From: Warburgia ugandensis
Lineage: Eukaryota; Streptophyta; Magnoliopsida; Canellales; Canellaceae
NCBI GenBank assembly: GCA_035236585.1
Contig: CP141134.1
Coordinates: forward strand, 22,374,414 to 22,438,413
DNA length: 64,000 nt
Direction: 5' to 3'
The notes under the pieces were generated by a model. The model did no database searches and was not told where the DNA came from. It was given only the letters and a program-made list of their open reading frames with translations. The position numbers were made by a program, and so were the translations under genes. Of this stretch, positions 35,830 through 47,893 are shown one piece after another. The stretch's first letter is position 1, and each line of letters starts with the position of its first letter.

Positions 35830-36346
35830 GCATGTCTAATTTGGCTATGGCTTGAGAGTTGACATGAGCTAAATGTCTACTATCATTTTGTAACTAGTGT
35901 AAGGCCTTTTTAGTGTCATCAATATCTTTTACAATTTTTTAAGCATGGTATGGATGTTTTCCTCTAAAGATGGTTTCTTTTATTGTTGAGGTTGTTGAAA
36001 GCGAGCTGGCTATTGGGGAACTATAGTTCTAAGAGGAAAGTTTTGGACAGGGGAATTTACATATGGTATCCCTTGGGGGTTATTCATTGACCAAGATAAA
36101 TTGGGATGCCCAGCTTATCCAATGTTGTAAGTCTCAGCATATGGGTTGTTGCTAGGTTGGCAATGCACATTCAATGGATTCACTTGGTGAACAAGATAGT
36201 TGTTTAGCACTTTATTTGATGGATAAGATGAGGCGATATGGGATGGGCTAGAACATATAGCACAAATGTCTTGTGGAGGTTTATGGGATAAAGTAGTAGC
36301 CATGAAAGTTTCAAACCTCATTTCAAGTTTGTTCATTCTTCCATCT
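35830..36346 (-). pseudogene. OTA copy A, gag C-terminal part with altered zinc knuckle
   Basis: The open frame 36115-36336 reads MNKLEMRFETFMATTL, then KPPQDICAICSSPSHIASSY and NPLNVHCQPSNNPYAETYN. This is the nucleocapsid knuckle C-x2-C-x4-H-x4 with Tyr in place of the last Cys. It is followed by a degenerate Gln/Pro-rich tail to about 35830. The capsid part is missing: at 36346 the minus-strand homology with copy B stops and a plus-strand integrase fragment begins. Confidence 0.8.
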
Positions 36347-36351
36347 ATGAG

Positions 36352-37783
36352 GGTAATAGGATCTACAAGGGAAAAAATGAAAGTTTTTCATGATCAAAAT
36401 ATTTTAAGAAAACCCTTTACTCCATCCCAAAAGGTACTTCTTTACAACTCTAAGCTCCATCTCTCCTTAAAGAAGCTTAGAACTAGATAGACTAGTCCTT
36501 ATATTATTCAAGAGGTATTTCCATATGGGACTACTAAGATTGAAGATACTAGGACTAGCCACACCTTTCAAAGTTAATGGACAACATCTAAGGCCATAAT
36601 TAGAGTTGGTTAATCTAAAAGTTCAGGCCACAAATCAAGAGGATTTTATCTATGAAGATTGAATGGGCTCTAGCCCTGTACGTTTTTAGTTGAAGAAGTT
36701 AAACTTAGCACTCCAAGGAAGCAACTTAGCATTTTCCAGAGTTTGTGCCATCTACATCAGTCCACCATCCATCTTCTTTCTCAGTGTATCACAAACTCTT
36801 AGTTTATCTTTCAAACATAGAGGGCAATGATTCCCTTAGGTTGGGGAGTGTAGAATTCTAGCAAATTCTAGTCCTTTTATACTTCATTTTTTTATAATTG
36901 TTCTTTTAATAGTTGTTTTTTCTTAAAAATTTTCAAATCATTTTTAATTTCAAGATCCATTCTATATTATGATGAGAATTAGATTTTCCTAAAGTTTAGT
37001 GCACTTATCTTTAGTAGAATAATACATGATTCCTTATCTTACTCATTTTCTAAAGTGTTTCATGACAAAAAATCTAGGACACTTTTATGCACACAGTCAC
37101 ATGTAATTAGTTTAGACTAATAAGTGGTTATGACTTTGAAACCCTAAGGAAAACTAGTGGAAACATATAAACCATGTGATTAGTTGAGCTATTAATTTTT
37201 CTGAGGGTTATACATGAAATTCCAAAATTTAGTTCAATGTGCTTAAATTCTAGTTTATCCAAGTATTCTTGATTTGGTCAATTACTAAGAGTAATTATTA
37301 AGTATTACCCCTCAATCTTCTCGAAGTTTGATGAAAATAATGGAAAATATTGAACCTAAGAAATGATTTAGGTCATCCTTGTTGAGAGTCAAAGCCATAA
37401 TGCCTACCCAATGATACATTTATCACTCGTTAGCCTTTTTTGAGCCTTTTATATGTCTTTTTTCTTGTGACCCCAATTACCTACACCTATATTAACCTAA
37501 TATAATATACCATTTTCTATTTTCTTTAAAAATAAGTTAGAGATGGTTCAAGAAATATCTATAAATTGTAATTCAACAAAAGAAAGTTCTTCAAAGAGAT
37601 CCAAAGAATTTTCAATAAATGGAAAAGAAAGAAGAAACAAAAGACGAAAAATAGAGAAGTTCAAAAGAATGTTCACCTTCAGTCAACAAAGAAAACTTTC
37701 CAACCTTTAGTAGAAGGCCTCTACTTATTTTTAAAGTCTTTGAATACCCTATATGTTCTTTTCATTGCCTTGTCCAAAGCCTA
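36352..37783 (+). mobile_element. OTA fragment: integrase C-terminus and 3' untranslated region
   Basis: From 36377 the plus strand reads MKVFHDQNILRKPFTPSQ, KVLLYNSKLHLSLKKLRTR, then past a TAG SPYIIQEVFPYGTTKIED and HTFQ. This is the C-terminal end of an OTA integrase, whose C-terminal domain helps bind target DNA. It is followed by LVEEVKLSTPRKQ and by non-coding sequence that parallels 49340-50470 of element C (for example GTAGAATTCTAGCAAATTCT). It stops at 37783 against the minus-strand LTR of copy B. The open frame 36266-36490 is a chimera of antisense gag A and this integrase tail. Confidence 0.82.
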
Positions 37784-39958
37784 TGTGTTGTTTACCTCAA
37801 GTGCATGGGCTATTATAGTGTAGTGCATGCAAGTATGGGTCAATACCACAGGGACTCGCTTTAATAATTTGGAGTTTAAATAAAATTTAATTTTTCAAAA
37901 ATTAAAAATTATAGACACAAATTAAATGGAAGTACAATTAGAATTCATATCTATTTAATCAATGAAAATTATAGAATTCCAACTCAAAAAGATAGGAAAT
38001 TAACTAAAGAAAAGAAAATTCTACTTCCTTAGCTTGATTACATCATTTTCTTCAATTATGATATCTTCAATCTCTATCAACCTTCATCAATTTCTTTCTA
38101 GTGCTTTTGATTAATGATCCAACGGATGGATTTGGCAAATTCTTCAAAATTTCAAAGATCTAGTCTAGATATGGATATTGGGTTTTAATGGCTTAGATCT
38201 AATTTTTGAATCTTAGATTGAAGATTTGGAATGATAAACAAGCTATAAAATATCCTAAAAACAAGATCTCGAAATTGATTGAAAATCGGATGTGAAATAG
38301 ATGAGAAATTGAAGAAATCCAATTTCTTAAAGCAAAACCCTTGGTTTAGTTAAACTTTATTTAACATAGGCATTGATGAAACAATTCTTGGATTAATCAT
38401 TGAATAATGCAAAACATAGATAAGAGAAATAAGTATAAAATAGAAAATAAATAAGAACACTAACATGATGAAAATATAATTGAAATTATTGTGTTATGGG
38501 CAAAATTGGAATTTTCACCGAAAGTTCATTCTTTTCCCCATAAAATAGAAAAACCCAACGAAGCAAAGGAAGATGGTGAAGATGGGGGAGAAGGTAAGCA
38601 GATGAGGAGAAGAAGTGGGGGAAAGAGGAAAAATAGAGGAAAACCTACTCTGAGCCGTCCAGTGTGATGAAAGGAAAAGAGGTGGAGTAGAGCGACAAAG
38701 AAAGATGGTGGAGAACTGAGGTAAAAGAAGGGAACCTGGGCTATGACAGATAGAGGGGAGGAGCAATTACCGGTTGTAGGTTGTGTGGATAGAACAAAGA
38801 GGGTGGCTGGGAAAAGAGAGAGGGAGACAAAGGAGGTGTTGACTGCGGGTGGTGGTCAAGTGGTGCTAGGCCAATGCAGTGGAGCAATGAAGTAGGAACG
38901 AACACAGGGAGTGAACGAAGGGGACTAGCAAAGGGAACATGGGGGAGACGATGCCGGTGCAGTCTGTTTGATGGTGTTGGATCAATGACACCAGTGTGGT
39001 GAGAAGAGGGGCAGTGAAGTTGAGGAATATGCCTGCCGGTGAAGTAGAGAGATGAGATAGAGCAAAGAGAGGGAGACAAAGCTGGTGCTGGCCGAGGTAC
39101 GAGATAGAAGAGAGTTGGACAAAGAGTAGAGAATGGTGGGATCAGTTGGGCTGCATCAATGTGGTTGACTTAGAGGGAAGAAAGAGAGAACGAAAGAGAG
39201 ACTGAGAGAGGGAGTGAATGGGGAAAGATGAGTAGAGAGAATGAGAGAGAAAAGAACGAGGAGAGGGACAACGAGAGAAGTGGGAAAGAAGGGTACAATT
39301 GACACTAAATTTAAAATGGAAAGGGAGCAATATATTAGTCAGACAAGGAAGGAGAACATAAAAAAAAAAAATTGAAATAAGAAGGGTGTGGTCTACCTGC
39401 CTAGTATGATTTAGCCAATAGGGGTGAAGAGAAAAAATCAGCAATAAAAAGGGGTCTGGTTTCCTCTTTTCAAATTAGCCAAAATGGGAAGGAGGTGGTG
39501 GTGGCTGGCTTCCTCTCTTCAAAGCCCACCACCTTCTAATTTTCCTTCTTCCACTTTCCTTCTAGCTTGCTTTCCTACTTGGAGACTTTTAATTATTAGG
39601 GCTTTCCAAATCTTCTCCATGTTTTCCTTTCAAACAAAGTTTCATTTAAGAAATTATTCCATCTGCACCATTAATATTTGATGGGTCACCTCCACCATGA
39701 ACTTTTGATTTAAGTCATCCTAGCTTATTTTAGTTGATCTACAAAACATAAGACTATATTGAAATCTTCTAAATCATACATTAAGCATCTTACAAGCTCT
39801 GATGATCATCTGATCATTAAATTTGACAAATTAATGGTTGGATGGTCAATTTAAGCTAAAATTCATATTTTATCTAAAAATTATCAAATTGATGTGGTAG
39901 ATGATCTAATTAAATGCTAAATTAAGGGTATTTTGGCCAAATTTAAACACTTAAAACA
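37784..39958 (-). repeat. OTA copy B, 3' LTR
   Basis: Lower edge TGTGTTGTTTACCTCAAGTG with GGTCAATACCACAGGGACTC following corresponds to the inverted 3' end of the LTRs of element C. Upper edge: the minus strand begins TGTTTTAAGTGTTTAAATTTGG at 39958 beside GGTTGGGGGGTG. Length about 2.2 kb, like the LTRs of C (2.33 and 2.27 kb). The middle (38510-39310) is GA-rich on plus, i.e. CT-rich in element orientation, as in C. The open frames 38515-38766, 38741-39079 and 39142-39444 come from this biased composition. The family's partner LTR for B was not found. Confidence 0.82.
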
Positions 39959-41720
39959 CCCCCCAACCAGTATTTTGCTAGTCCATAGCAAAACATGAGA
40001 AAAATCCATTTTCAAAAATTGATACAAGTTGCCACTTTCGTAGATACTCATGATTGCATTTAGCATATGCAACAAGCCCTTAAAACCTTAGGTTGACCCT
40101 AGTGAACGAGTTAGGCCTCGTGAGGGTTTGTAGTGAATACACCCACAAAATACAATAAAGTTGAGTCCCCTATTTTATCACAGAGAATCCTCATTCACTA
40201 ACATTCTATTAGCTTTTCAAAACTTAATGGAGAAGATTTGACAATTTTACAAAATCATACACGTATGAAAGACATTTTATGTAAGTTATTTCTAGAAGTG
40301 CATGTGTGTGTGTAAAACCACATAAATCTTGACTTCTAATAGGATATGCTTAAATTTCATTAGAAAATTCTTGACCTCAAATCCTCATAGGTATACACTA
40401 AAAAATGAAACTCTCATATACAGGTTTAAACATATTTCTCTCATTATGTGATCTAATACAATAAGCTAATGGTTCACAAAATACAATGTTTTTAAAAAAT
40501 TTTAATGCTCATGAGAGAAAGGAAAGTGATCAATAAGAGTGACTAAGAATATTAGGGGTATTCTAGATTAATTTCATCTTTTTATCTCCTCTTTAAGGCT
40601 ATGTTTCATCTAAGATCAATAGGTGTTTAACTAGGATGAAATGTAGGCTTGGGTTCGGTTCAAAAAAGAAGGGTATAAGGATTTGAAAGGTTCAAAATTG
40701 AGTAGAATTATTCAATGAATATCTGTTAAGACAACTTATCTTTTGGGTTGTACTTGATGTGAATATTTCTTTGTATTTTTGTCTTTCTCTTTCAATTTTT
40801 CTCCTCCTATTTCTGATACTTCTTTCTTTTTTACTTTTCTTTATATTTGGCCTCTTTGGAAGAAAGAAGGCTAATTTTCTCACTTCTTTAGCTTTTTGTC
40901 CTCTTTTAAACTTTTTCTACTAACTCTACTCATTTTGACAATAGGTAATGGTTATTTATTTTTTTGGTTTATTTTGGGTTAAGGTAAATGGGGTCAAGAA
41001 AGAAAAGGCTTAATAATAGGCTCAAAGGGGCTAACTAGTAGTATGATATACTGGGTAGGCTTTACATCTCTAAGCGAAGTAAGGACAGCCTATATCATTC
41101 CCTAGGTTTCCTAAAGCCTATCAGACTTAATAAATTTTCTAGACATAAAGCTATTACTCCTATTTATTCTTGATGTTTAACCAAAACAAGTATAATAGGA
41201 TCACACTAATTTATATATGTTGAAGAAATTGTAGAATTACATATAACTCTCTAAAAGAAGATAGTCCCTAAATTCACTAGGTTATTAGTCTCCATTGATT
41301 TTTCTCTAGGTCTCTACATCATTCCTCTCTATTAGTCTTAACAATGTGTTGTGTGCAAATGATTCCCAAGAATTAACTTTCATAAAATGTTTCACATATG
41401 GATAATATGCAAAGGTAATCATATACACTTTCATTAAGACATGAAAATTGTGGAATTACTAAATTGTGAACATCTAGTTCTCATCAGAGTAAGGGAACTC
41501 TTCCTTAGAAACACTTTCTTTTTTATACATTTTATTTTTTCAAAAGAATCAAGAAAAGTCAAAATCTCTATGGGCATCCACACCCAGCCCCCCCAACCTC
41601 AATGCAACATTGTCCCTAATGTTTGAAACCATAGGATCCTATATGGAAATTGAGTGATGTAGACTCTAAAACCCTGAGTTGCCTCCTAGTAAGCACTAAG
41701 TTTAATGTCTTCAGCTAGAC
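39959..41720 (-). other. OTA copy B, 3' untranslated internal region
   Basis: Runs parallel with 32974-34760 of copy A over its full length with small indels; for example copy A has an (AT)n at about 34231-34256 that is shorter here. No gene seen. The open frames at 40692-40883 and 41441-41626 are composition-driven. Confidence 0.75.
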
Positions 41721-42519
41721 ATTAACAATTGAATTTACAATGTGTAAGATAGGCCTCCAATGGATAGAAGATATATAATATTGGTGAAACTTCTAGAATT
41801 AAATCTTCAATCATGTTGCAAGAGTCATCAAGATCTAATTATTGATGATTTGCATTGAAGACATTGAGCCCCACTTTCACATTGCCAAAGGATAATTATA
41901 ATATGCCATTTCTACAATTTATGATTGCATTGGATGTCACTATGAATGGACATCCAAGAATCGCCAAGATCTGACTACTGGGGTCTGTTACAGGCTGGGT
42001 ATCTAGGACAATGAAATCGATTGGGAAATAAAACTAATCCACCTATATTAATACATCCTCAACCATACCATGAGGAGTCTTAGTTGATCTATCATCTAAT
42101 TGCAATGTGGTGTTAGGTGGCTTAGACTCACCAAGCCCTAGTTGCTTATAGACAAAATATGGCAATAGATTAACATTAGCCTATAAGTCAAGTAATGCCC
42201 AATTTATGACATGATCTCCTATAATGCAACAAATTGTATGACATCCTGGATCTTTAAATTTTGTTGGGGTTTTGTGTTGAATTAAAGAGGTCACCTGCTC
42301 AGTGAGGAAGGCTTTCTTTTATACATTAAGCTTTCGCTTTGTAGTGCAGAGCTCTTTAAGAAATTTGGCATAAGAAGGAATATCATTTATAGCATTGAGT
42401 AATGGAATATTGATTTGTACATGTTTAAACACTTCCATTATCTCATTAAAATTTGTTCCTTTCTTAGCCTTGTTGAGTAATTGGGAGAATGGGGCTTTAA
42501 GCACATAAGGTGCCTCCAC
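41721..42519 (-). pseudogene. OTA copy B, protease region, RT and integrase missing
   Basis: Minus strand from 42519: MEAPYVLKAPFSQLLNKA, NIPLLNAINDIPSYAKFLKE, then the protease in the same order as copy A (CIIGDHVINWALLDL, NVNLLPYSVY, TLQLDDRS, YFPIDFIVLDTQPV, NAIINCRNG). Here the catalytic Asp is kept but the codon two places later is a stop (LLDL*ANVN). As in copy A, the coding trail passes from the protease end directly into the 3' untranslated region (about 41700), so RT, RNase H and integrase are absent. Confidence 0.84.
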
Positions 42520-42779
42520 TGTAGGCTCAGAAGGAGTAGGAGATGTTTGTCTAATCTCTTTCTCATGTGTTTTGGTTGCCTCTTTCTCCTTTGCAATTTC
42601 CTTAAAATGCCCTATTTTGTTATCGATCTAACGACTGCTCCTAAGGGTGGTTATAGACATGGCATGCTCATGAGGGTTGAGAGCTTGAAAACTTGAACCT
42701 ATCTCAAATTGACCCTTAGGGTTGGGAATGGGTCAACTAGGGAACTGACCCTTTCCCTTATTATGTATTTTAGCTGACA

Positions 42780-43390
42780 ATTGGCTTACTTGCATGTCTA
42801 ACTTGGCTATGTCTTGAGAGTTGACATGAGCTGAATGTCTACTATCATTTTGTAACTGGTGTAAGGCCTTTTTAGTGTCATTAATATCTTTTACAATTTT
42901 TTAAGCATGGTATGGATGTTTTCCTCTAAAGATGGTTTCTTTTATTATTGAGGTTGTTGAAATCCATCTGATTGTTAAGGAATTATAGTTCTAAGAGGAA
43001 AGTTTTGGACAAGGAATTTACAGATGGTCCCCCTTGGTGGTTATTCTTTAACCAAGATAAATTGGGATGCCTAGATTATCCAGGGTTGTAGGTCTCAGCA
43101 TATGAGTTGTTGCTAGGTTGGCGATACACATTCAATGCATTCACTTGGTCAACAAGATAGTCGTTCAGTACTCTATTTGATGGATAAGACGAGGTGATAT
43201 GGGATGGACTAGAACATATAGCACAAACCTCTTGTGGAGGTTTATGGGATAAAGTAGCAGCCATGAAAGTTTCAAACATGGTTTCAAGTTTGTTCATTGT
43301 TCCACCTAAATTTTCAACTACAAAGTCAAGTTTATGGGATAGATTAGTATGTACTCCTATCTCATAAAGACCCCCCTTCTTAGTGGTCTA
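42780..43390 (-). pseudogene. OTA copy B, gag C-terminal part with altered zinc knuckle
   Basis: The minus strand reads TTKKGGLYEIGVHTNLSHK, LDFVVENLGGTMNKLETMF, then KPPQEVCAICSSPSHITSSY and VNALNVYRQPSNNSYAETYN. The knuckle has C-x2-C-x4-H-x4-Tyr, the same loss of the last Cys as in copy A. It extends about 45 bases further upstream than A, to about 43390, then homology stops; the capsid domain is missing. The tail down to 42780 is degenerate. Confidence 0.8.
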
Positions 43391-43399
43391 GTTGCATTC

Positions 43400-44278
43400 T
43401 CAAAGGGTGTGCTCACCATACTAATGTACAAATCAACCAACTAAACTCCTCTAATCTCCAACCATGTAACCCAATCTAAGTTAGGAGATATGTGATTCCA
43501 AAAGAGAACAAGAGAAAACTATGGAGAATATGAAAATGAAAGTAATAGTATGCAAAGATCCTAAGGATGTCTCCAAGTGAGAAACTTGACCTAAAGGTCC
43601 CTATCTCTTGGCTATCACTTCAAGATACTACTGGCATTTAAACTCAAGGATTTAAGGTAATTCCACCTAGTAAAGAAGAAGGAAAACCAGGAACAATCAA
43701 CAATGGAAATAAGGAAGTTCAAGGAAGAAGGCTTTGATATAATAGCTAACTCTTTTTGCTATCCTACCAAAGAGTTATAGCTTTTAAATCAATGGATTAT
43801 GAAACTAAACTCAAAGCTAATAAGCAAGGAAATCAAACTAAGAACTATGTAAGGAATCAAAAGCAAACAAGGGAACAATGGACATGCTATAAGGGAAGAA
43901 AGATCAAGAGGATTCAACCATTTTTCAAAGAAGAAGCAAAACCCAAGTTCTAGGCATGGATCACTTGAGGAAGTAGTAGCCCCACCATGGAAAAGAAGAC
44001 AATTCCCAAAAGAGAAGGAGGTTCAAAGAAAAAGTGTAAAAGAAGGGGAGAAGGAAGAGAATGCCCCCTCACATTAGAGGAGACATTCTCTTCTCCCTTC
44101 CAAAGGTCTCCCTTGTTTGAATTCTTTTTGAATTTTTATATTATGTTTCCTAAGTTTTCTAGGGTGTCCTAAGGTTAAGGTAGGGTTGGGATGAAAAACT
44201 AAAGGGATTGGATGGCTAGGATGAAGTGGGCAGCTAGGGTTTTAAAGAGGGATGAGTGGGCTGCCCTTTTTGAGTGCA
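43400..44278 (-). repeat. Older LTR-like sequence (F), left part, target of element C
   Basis: Resembles LTR E in composition and layout (compare 22900-23500: CTCTCTTGGCTCTCAC here CTATCTCTTGGCTATCAC). The right part continues after element C (53307-54330). Open frames 43756-43953 and 43987-44172 are A-rich and show no known motif. Assignment as LTR rests mainly on the better match of the right part. Confidence 0.45.
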
Positions 44279-44283
44279 TGAAG
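44279..44283. repeat. Target site duplication of element C, left copy (TGAAG)
   Basis: TGAAG directly before the 5' LTR, repeated at 53307-53311 directly after the 3' LTR. Confidence 0.88.
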
Positions 44284-46616
44284 TGTTAAGTGTTCAATTT
44301 TGGTCAAAATACCCCTAATTTAGCATTCAATTAGATCATCTAACCGTTCAATTTTACAAAACTTAGCTTGATTTTGAATTTAAATTTAATTGACCATCCA
44401 AACCTTAATTTGCCAAAATCAACGGTCAGATGATCATTAGAGTTCATTAGATAACTAATGTACGGTTCAGATGATTCTAATTTAGTCTTTTCTTTTGCAG
44501 ATCAACCAAAAGACGCACGGACGGCTATGATTAAAAGATAACGGTGCAGATCATCTTAAAGGGCAATGGATGGACCAGATCACCCATGAAGATGGATGTG
44601 ATAGTTTCCTAGAAGACAATGGAGCTAAATTTGGAATCATAGAGAAAAAGGCAACCCTTTCCCCCACTTCTTTCTTTCCTTTTCTTTTTCTTTTTCTTCT
44701 TTTTCTTTCTTTCCTTTCTTTTCTTTTTCCACCTTTTCCTTTTTCCTTCCTTTTCTCTTTTCTCTTTTCTCTTTTCTTTTTCCTTATTTCCTTCCTTTTC
44801 CTTCTTTCTTTCCTTTTCTTTTTCCCTTCCTCATTCTCACGTACCCACTTTCCTTATTATCTTTTTTGCCTTCCTTCTTAACCGTACCCAACTCTCTCCT
44901 CTATTCTTCTTCTCATCTCTCTCCCAACGTTCTCCTCTCTTCCTCTTAGGCTGAGTTGAAAGGAGGAACCATGTTCCCCCCTTCTCCCACTTCTCTCTTC
45001 TCCTCTCTTTCTCTCTTCTCATCTTCCTCTCTACTCCCTTCTCTCACTCCCTAGCCTCCAGTGCCCCAGTTCTCTTCTCCATTCTATTCCCTCTCTCAAA
45101 TCCACGTTTCCTTCTACTTCTTCACCTCCTAGGCTGGGTAGATCTCCTTCTCTCTTTCATTCTTCTTCTCTCCACTCCACTCCACTCCACTCCACGCCAC
45201 ATCTCAACTCTCTCTTCCCTTTTCCTCCTTGGCCGGCCATAGGTGCATGACACACCACAGGCCTGGCGTCATCTCAACTGCCCAGAATCTCATCTTCAAC
45301 CTTTCCAATTCCACTCGCTCCCATCTCCCTTAGTTGACGAAGTCTGGACGCCCCAAGCATCTCTGCGTCCAGTGCTTCACTAGCCACATCCATCATACTC
45401 CACTCGGCCACCATCAAACCCAATTCACCACCGAGTGTTCTTGCTTTGTCTCCCTAAGCTAGATGACACCCCAAGTAACCCCTGCTTCTAGCGTCTGCCC
45501 AAAGTATCCATCACCGGACTCCCATCTCCTCTAGCACATGCCAGGCATCCTTGCCTAGGCTTCTATGTTCCAGACGATGCCCAGAAAGGCGTCATTTTCT
45601 TCTCTTATCATCTTCACCTCTCTTACCTTCACTCTCTCTCTCTATTCCCATTCTCCTCCACCATTCCCAGCCAACCCTTCTTTTGCCCTTTCTCCAACAC
45701 CGGGGTCCATCTCTGGCGTTTTTTCTCACCTTCGGACGTTCCAGGGAAGGAAACCCAAATCGGGTTTTCCTTCCTTTCCTCTTTCCCTCCTTCTCCTCTT
45801 CTCTTTTCTCCTTTCTCTCTTCTCCTCCTCCGGTCGTTCTCCATCAAGTTTCCTGGTTTTTCCTAAGAAAACCATATTTTAACAAAATTCCAATTTTGCC
45901 CCTCCCTCTTAAAATTCAATTCCATTTCTGTCCTTTTTCAGAAATTACATTTGTGTCCCAGTTTATCCCGGTTATGTTTTATCCATGTTTTTCTTATCTA
46001 GGAACTGTCCAATCTGAATCAGATCAATTAAGGCCTAACCCATCAACAGTTTTGCCTTAATCAAAACCAAATCTTCAATTTCTCCTTTGTTTCTCAACGA
46101 AATTCAAATTAATTTTACAGGTTCATTCTTAGGACATCCCTAGACATAACCAATGCTTCTAATCTTAGATCTGAAATTCAAATATCAATCTGAGCTGTCC
46201 CGATCTTGAAATCACAAATTAGCCCAGATCTTAACCATTTTGAAGAATCTGTCAAATCCGACCGGTGGATCACTAATCAAGATCGTGTTAAAGATATCTG
46301 TAAAGGCGGATGAGCTTTTAGATGACCAGAAGTGAAGATTTTGATTAAGATTGATCTAGGAAAGTAGTTTTTTCTCATTATTTGATTTTATTTGTTTTAT
46401 TTCAGAATTGGAAATTCTATATTTTTGAGAATTTGAGTAGATCTGAACATTGATTCTTATTTCAATAATTCCAGTAATTTTGAGTGATTTCTTTTTAATT
46501 TTACATAATTAAAATTTATTGAAAACTCCATTTTAAATCAAGTCTCCATGGGATCGACCCGTACATGCATAAGCTATACTACAATAGCCCGTGAACTTGC
46601 GGTTAAACAATCAATA
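44284..46616 (+). repeat. Element C 5' LTR
   Basis: Starts TGTTAAGTGTTCAATTTTGG and ends CAATCAATA where the 3' LTR has CAATCAACA, so the canonical CA end has become TA in this copy. About 1.2 kb in the middle (44640-45850) is pyrimidine-rich on the plus strand. Frames in it (44570-44881, 45551-46060, 45565-45882) are products of the CT bias and recur shifted in the 3' LTR. This LTR has a longer pyrimidine tract near 44690-44820 and extra TCCAC units near 45171-45194 compared with the 3' LTR. No clear TATA box seen. Confidence 0.9.
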
Positions 46617-46622
46617 AGTTTT

Positions 46623-46640
46623 TGGCACCGTTGCCAGGGA
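46623..46640 (+). other. Primer binding site, tRNA-Asp type (element C)
   Basis: TGGCACCGTTGCCAGGGA, close to the tRNA-Asp-type site used by OTA elements. A spacer AGTTTT separates it from the LTR end, as AGCTTT does in element D. Confidence 0.85.
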
Positions 46641-47893
46641 CTTGCAAAGGAGTTTTCATAAAATTTAATTAAAAAATCCAAAAAAAAAATCAAATTTTTT
46701 TTAAAAAATCAGAAAAATCCAAAAAAATACATAAATTTAGGAATTGCAAATTTTAGCATTTTAGGAAATTTTAGGTGCATTTTTCAATTTTTTTTGGGGC
46801 ATAATCACCTTGTTTCCTAAAGTTGGTACTAATTTCTAATTTGATATTTTAGGAAATTGGAAAGTGGAGGAATTGGGCAAGTGGATCTTCATCAAAATGG
46901 AAACTTCCCTGCTTTCCTAGAATAGGACTTTCTTTTTTCTTTTGAGTGAATCTTGTAGTGAGGATCCTTGTAAATTGCAATTTTCATTTGAAATTTTAAA
47001 GGGATGTATAATACAGGGCAAGTGTAGGATAAGGTGGCCCACACTTGATCTTCATCAGAAACCCCACTGTGAGTTTCCTCACTCATTTATTTCCTAGATT
47101 AGGGTTTGTATTTAGAATAATTTGCATTGTTTAGTAGTGTAACTCATATAGAAGCATCTTTTATAATTGTTGCATTTTAAGATTTTGCATTAGTTTATTG
47201 CTTTTAATTGCATTCTTAGGGCATGTTTAATGTTTTAAGGTGATTTATATGCTGATCGAATTGCTATGGTGTGTGAAAATTAATTAGTAAGGGCACCCTA
47301 CCCCCATAAGATCAAGGGTGGATTTCATCACCACCTCTTGGCCCACTCAGGATAATCACCTCAAGCGCGCAAACCTTCCTTTCATGTTAATTTAAAATCA
47401 ATCAGAAGAGACCTATAGGGCCATCACATGCTCGTAGGACCCTCTTAATAGGACGTGATTTACTGTCAGTCCAGTGGCTTTTGATCACTGTGGTTATTAG
47501 GGGTTACTTAATAGAGCCTCGCTCTTCCCCCACCTCCTATTGACGTTTTTTGAGGTCTAAACGCCTCCTTACATGAGGGTTGTATTAACCACTTTAGACA
47601 AGACCTAACTGGTAAGCAGTAGTCAACTCCTAAAGAGAGGAGGAGCGCTAGTCTAGGCTAATAAAAGCATCGTCCCCACAGAAAATCAAGAAAATCAAAT
47701 ATATTGCTGCTTATTAGCCTTAGGATTATTTGAGTGTGCCCTTTTGGTTGCGCATCATTCTAGAAGTTAGGTTGCATCATTTAGGTTAGTTTTCTAAAAA
47801 AAAAAAAAAAGAAGAAGAAGAAGAAGAAGAAGAAGAAAAGAAAGAGAAGTACTCATTCTTTGTATACAATGATTTTGTTGTCTATAAAGATTA
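46641..47893 (+). other. Leader of element C
   Basis: Non-coding. Contains an A-rich start (46660-46740), the conserved leader block at 47288-47346 shared with element D, a GCCTCCTTACATGAGGG block at about 47564 shared (inverted) with LTR G, and a poly(A)/(GAA)n stretch at 47796-47836 just before the coding frame. Confidence 0.7.
47796..47836. repeat. Poly(A) plus (GAA)n simple repeat
   Basis: Fifteen A followed by eight or so GAA units, about 60 bases before the ATG of the element C frame. Confidence 0.9.

Noticed and set aside
38515-39444. Three minus-strand frames of 83-112 codons rich in Ser, Pro and Leu
   Set aside because: Same cause: CT bias of the B LTR on the minus strand.
45551-46060. 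Open frame of 169 codons, and similar frames at 45565-45882, 52206-52631 and 52253-52573
   Set aside because: They lie in the CT-rich part of the C LTRs, overlap in several phases, and the stop positions differ between the two LTRs. Products of composition.
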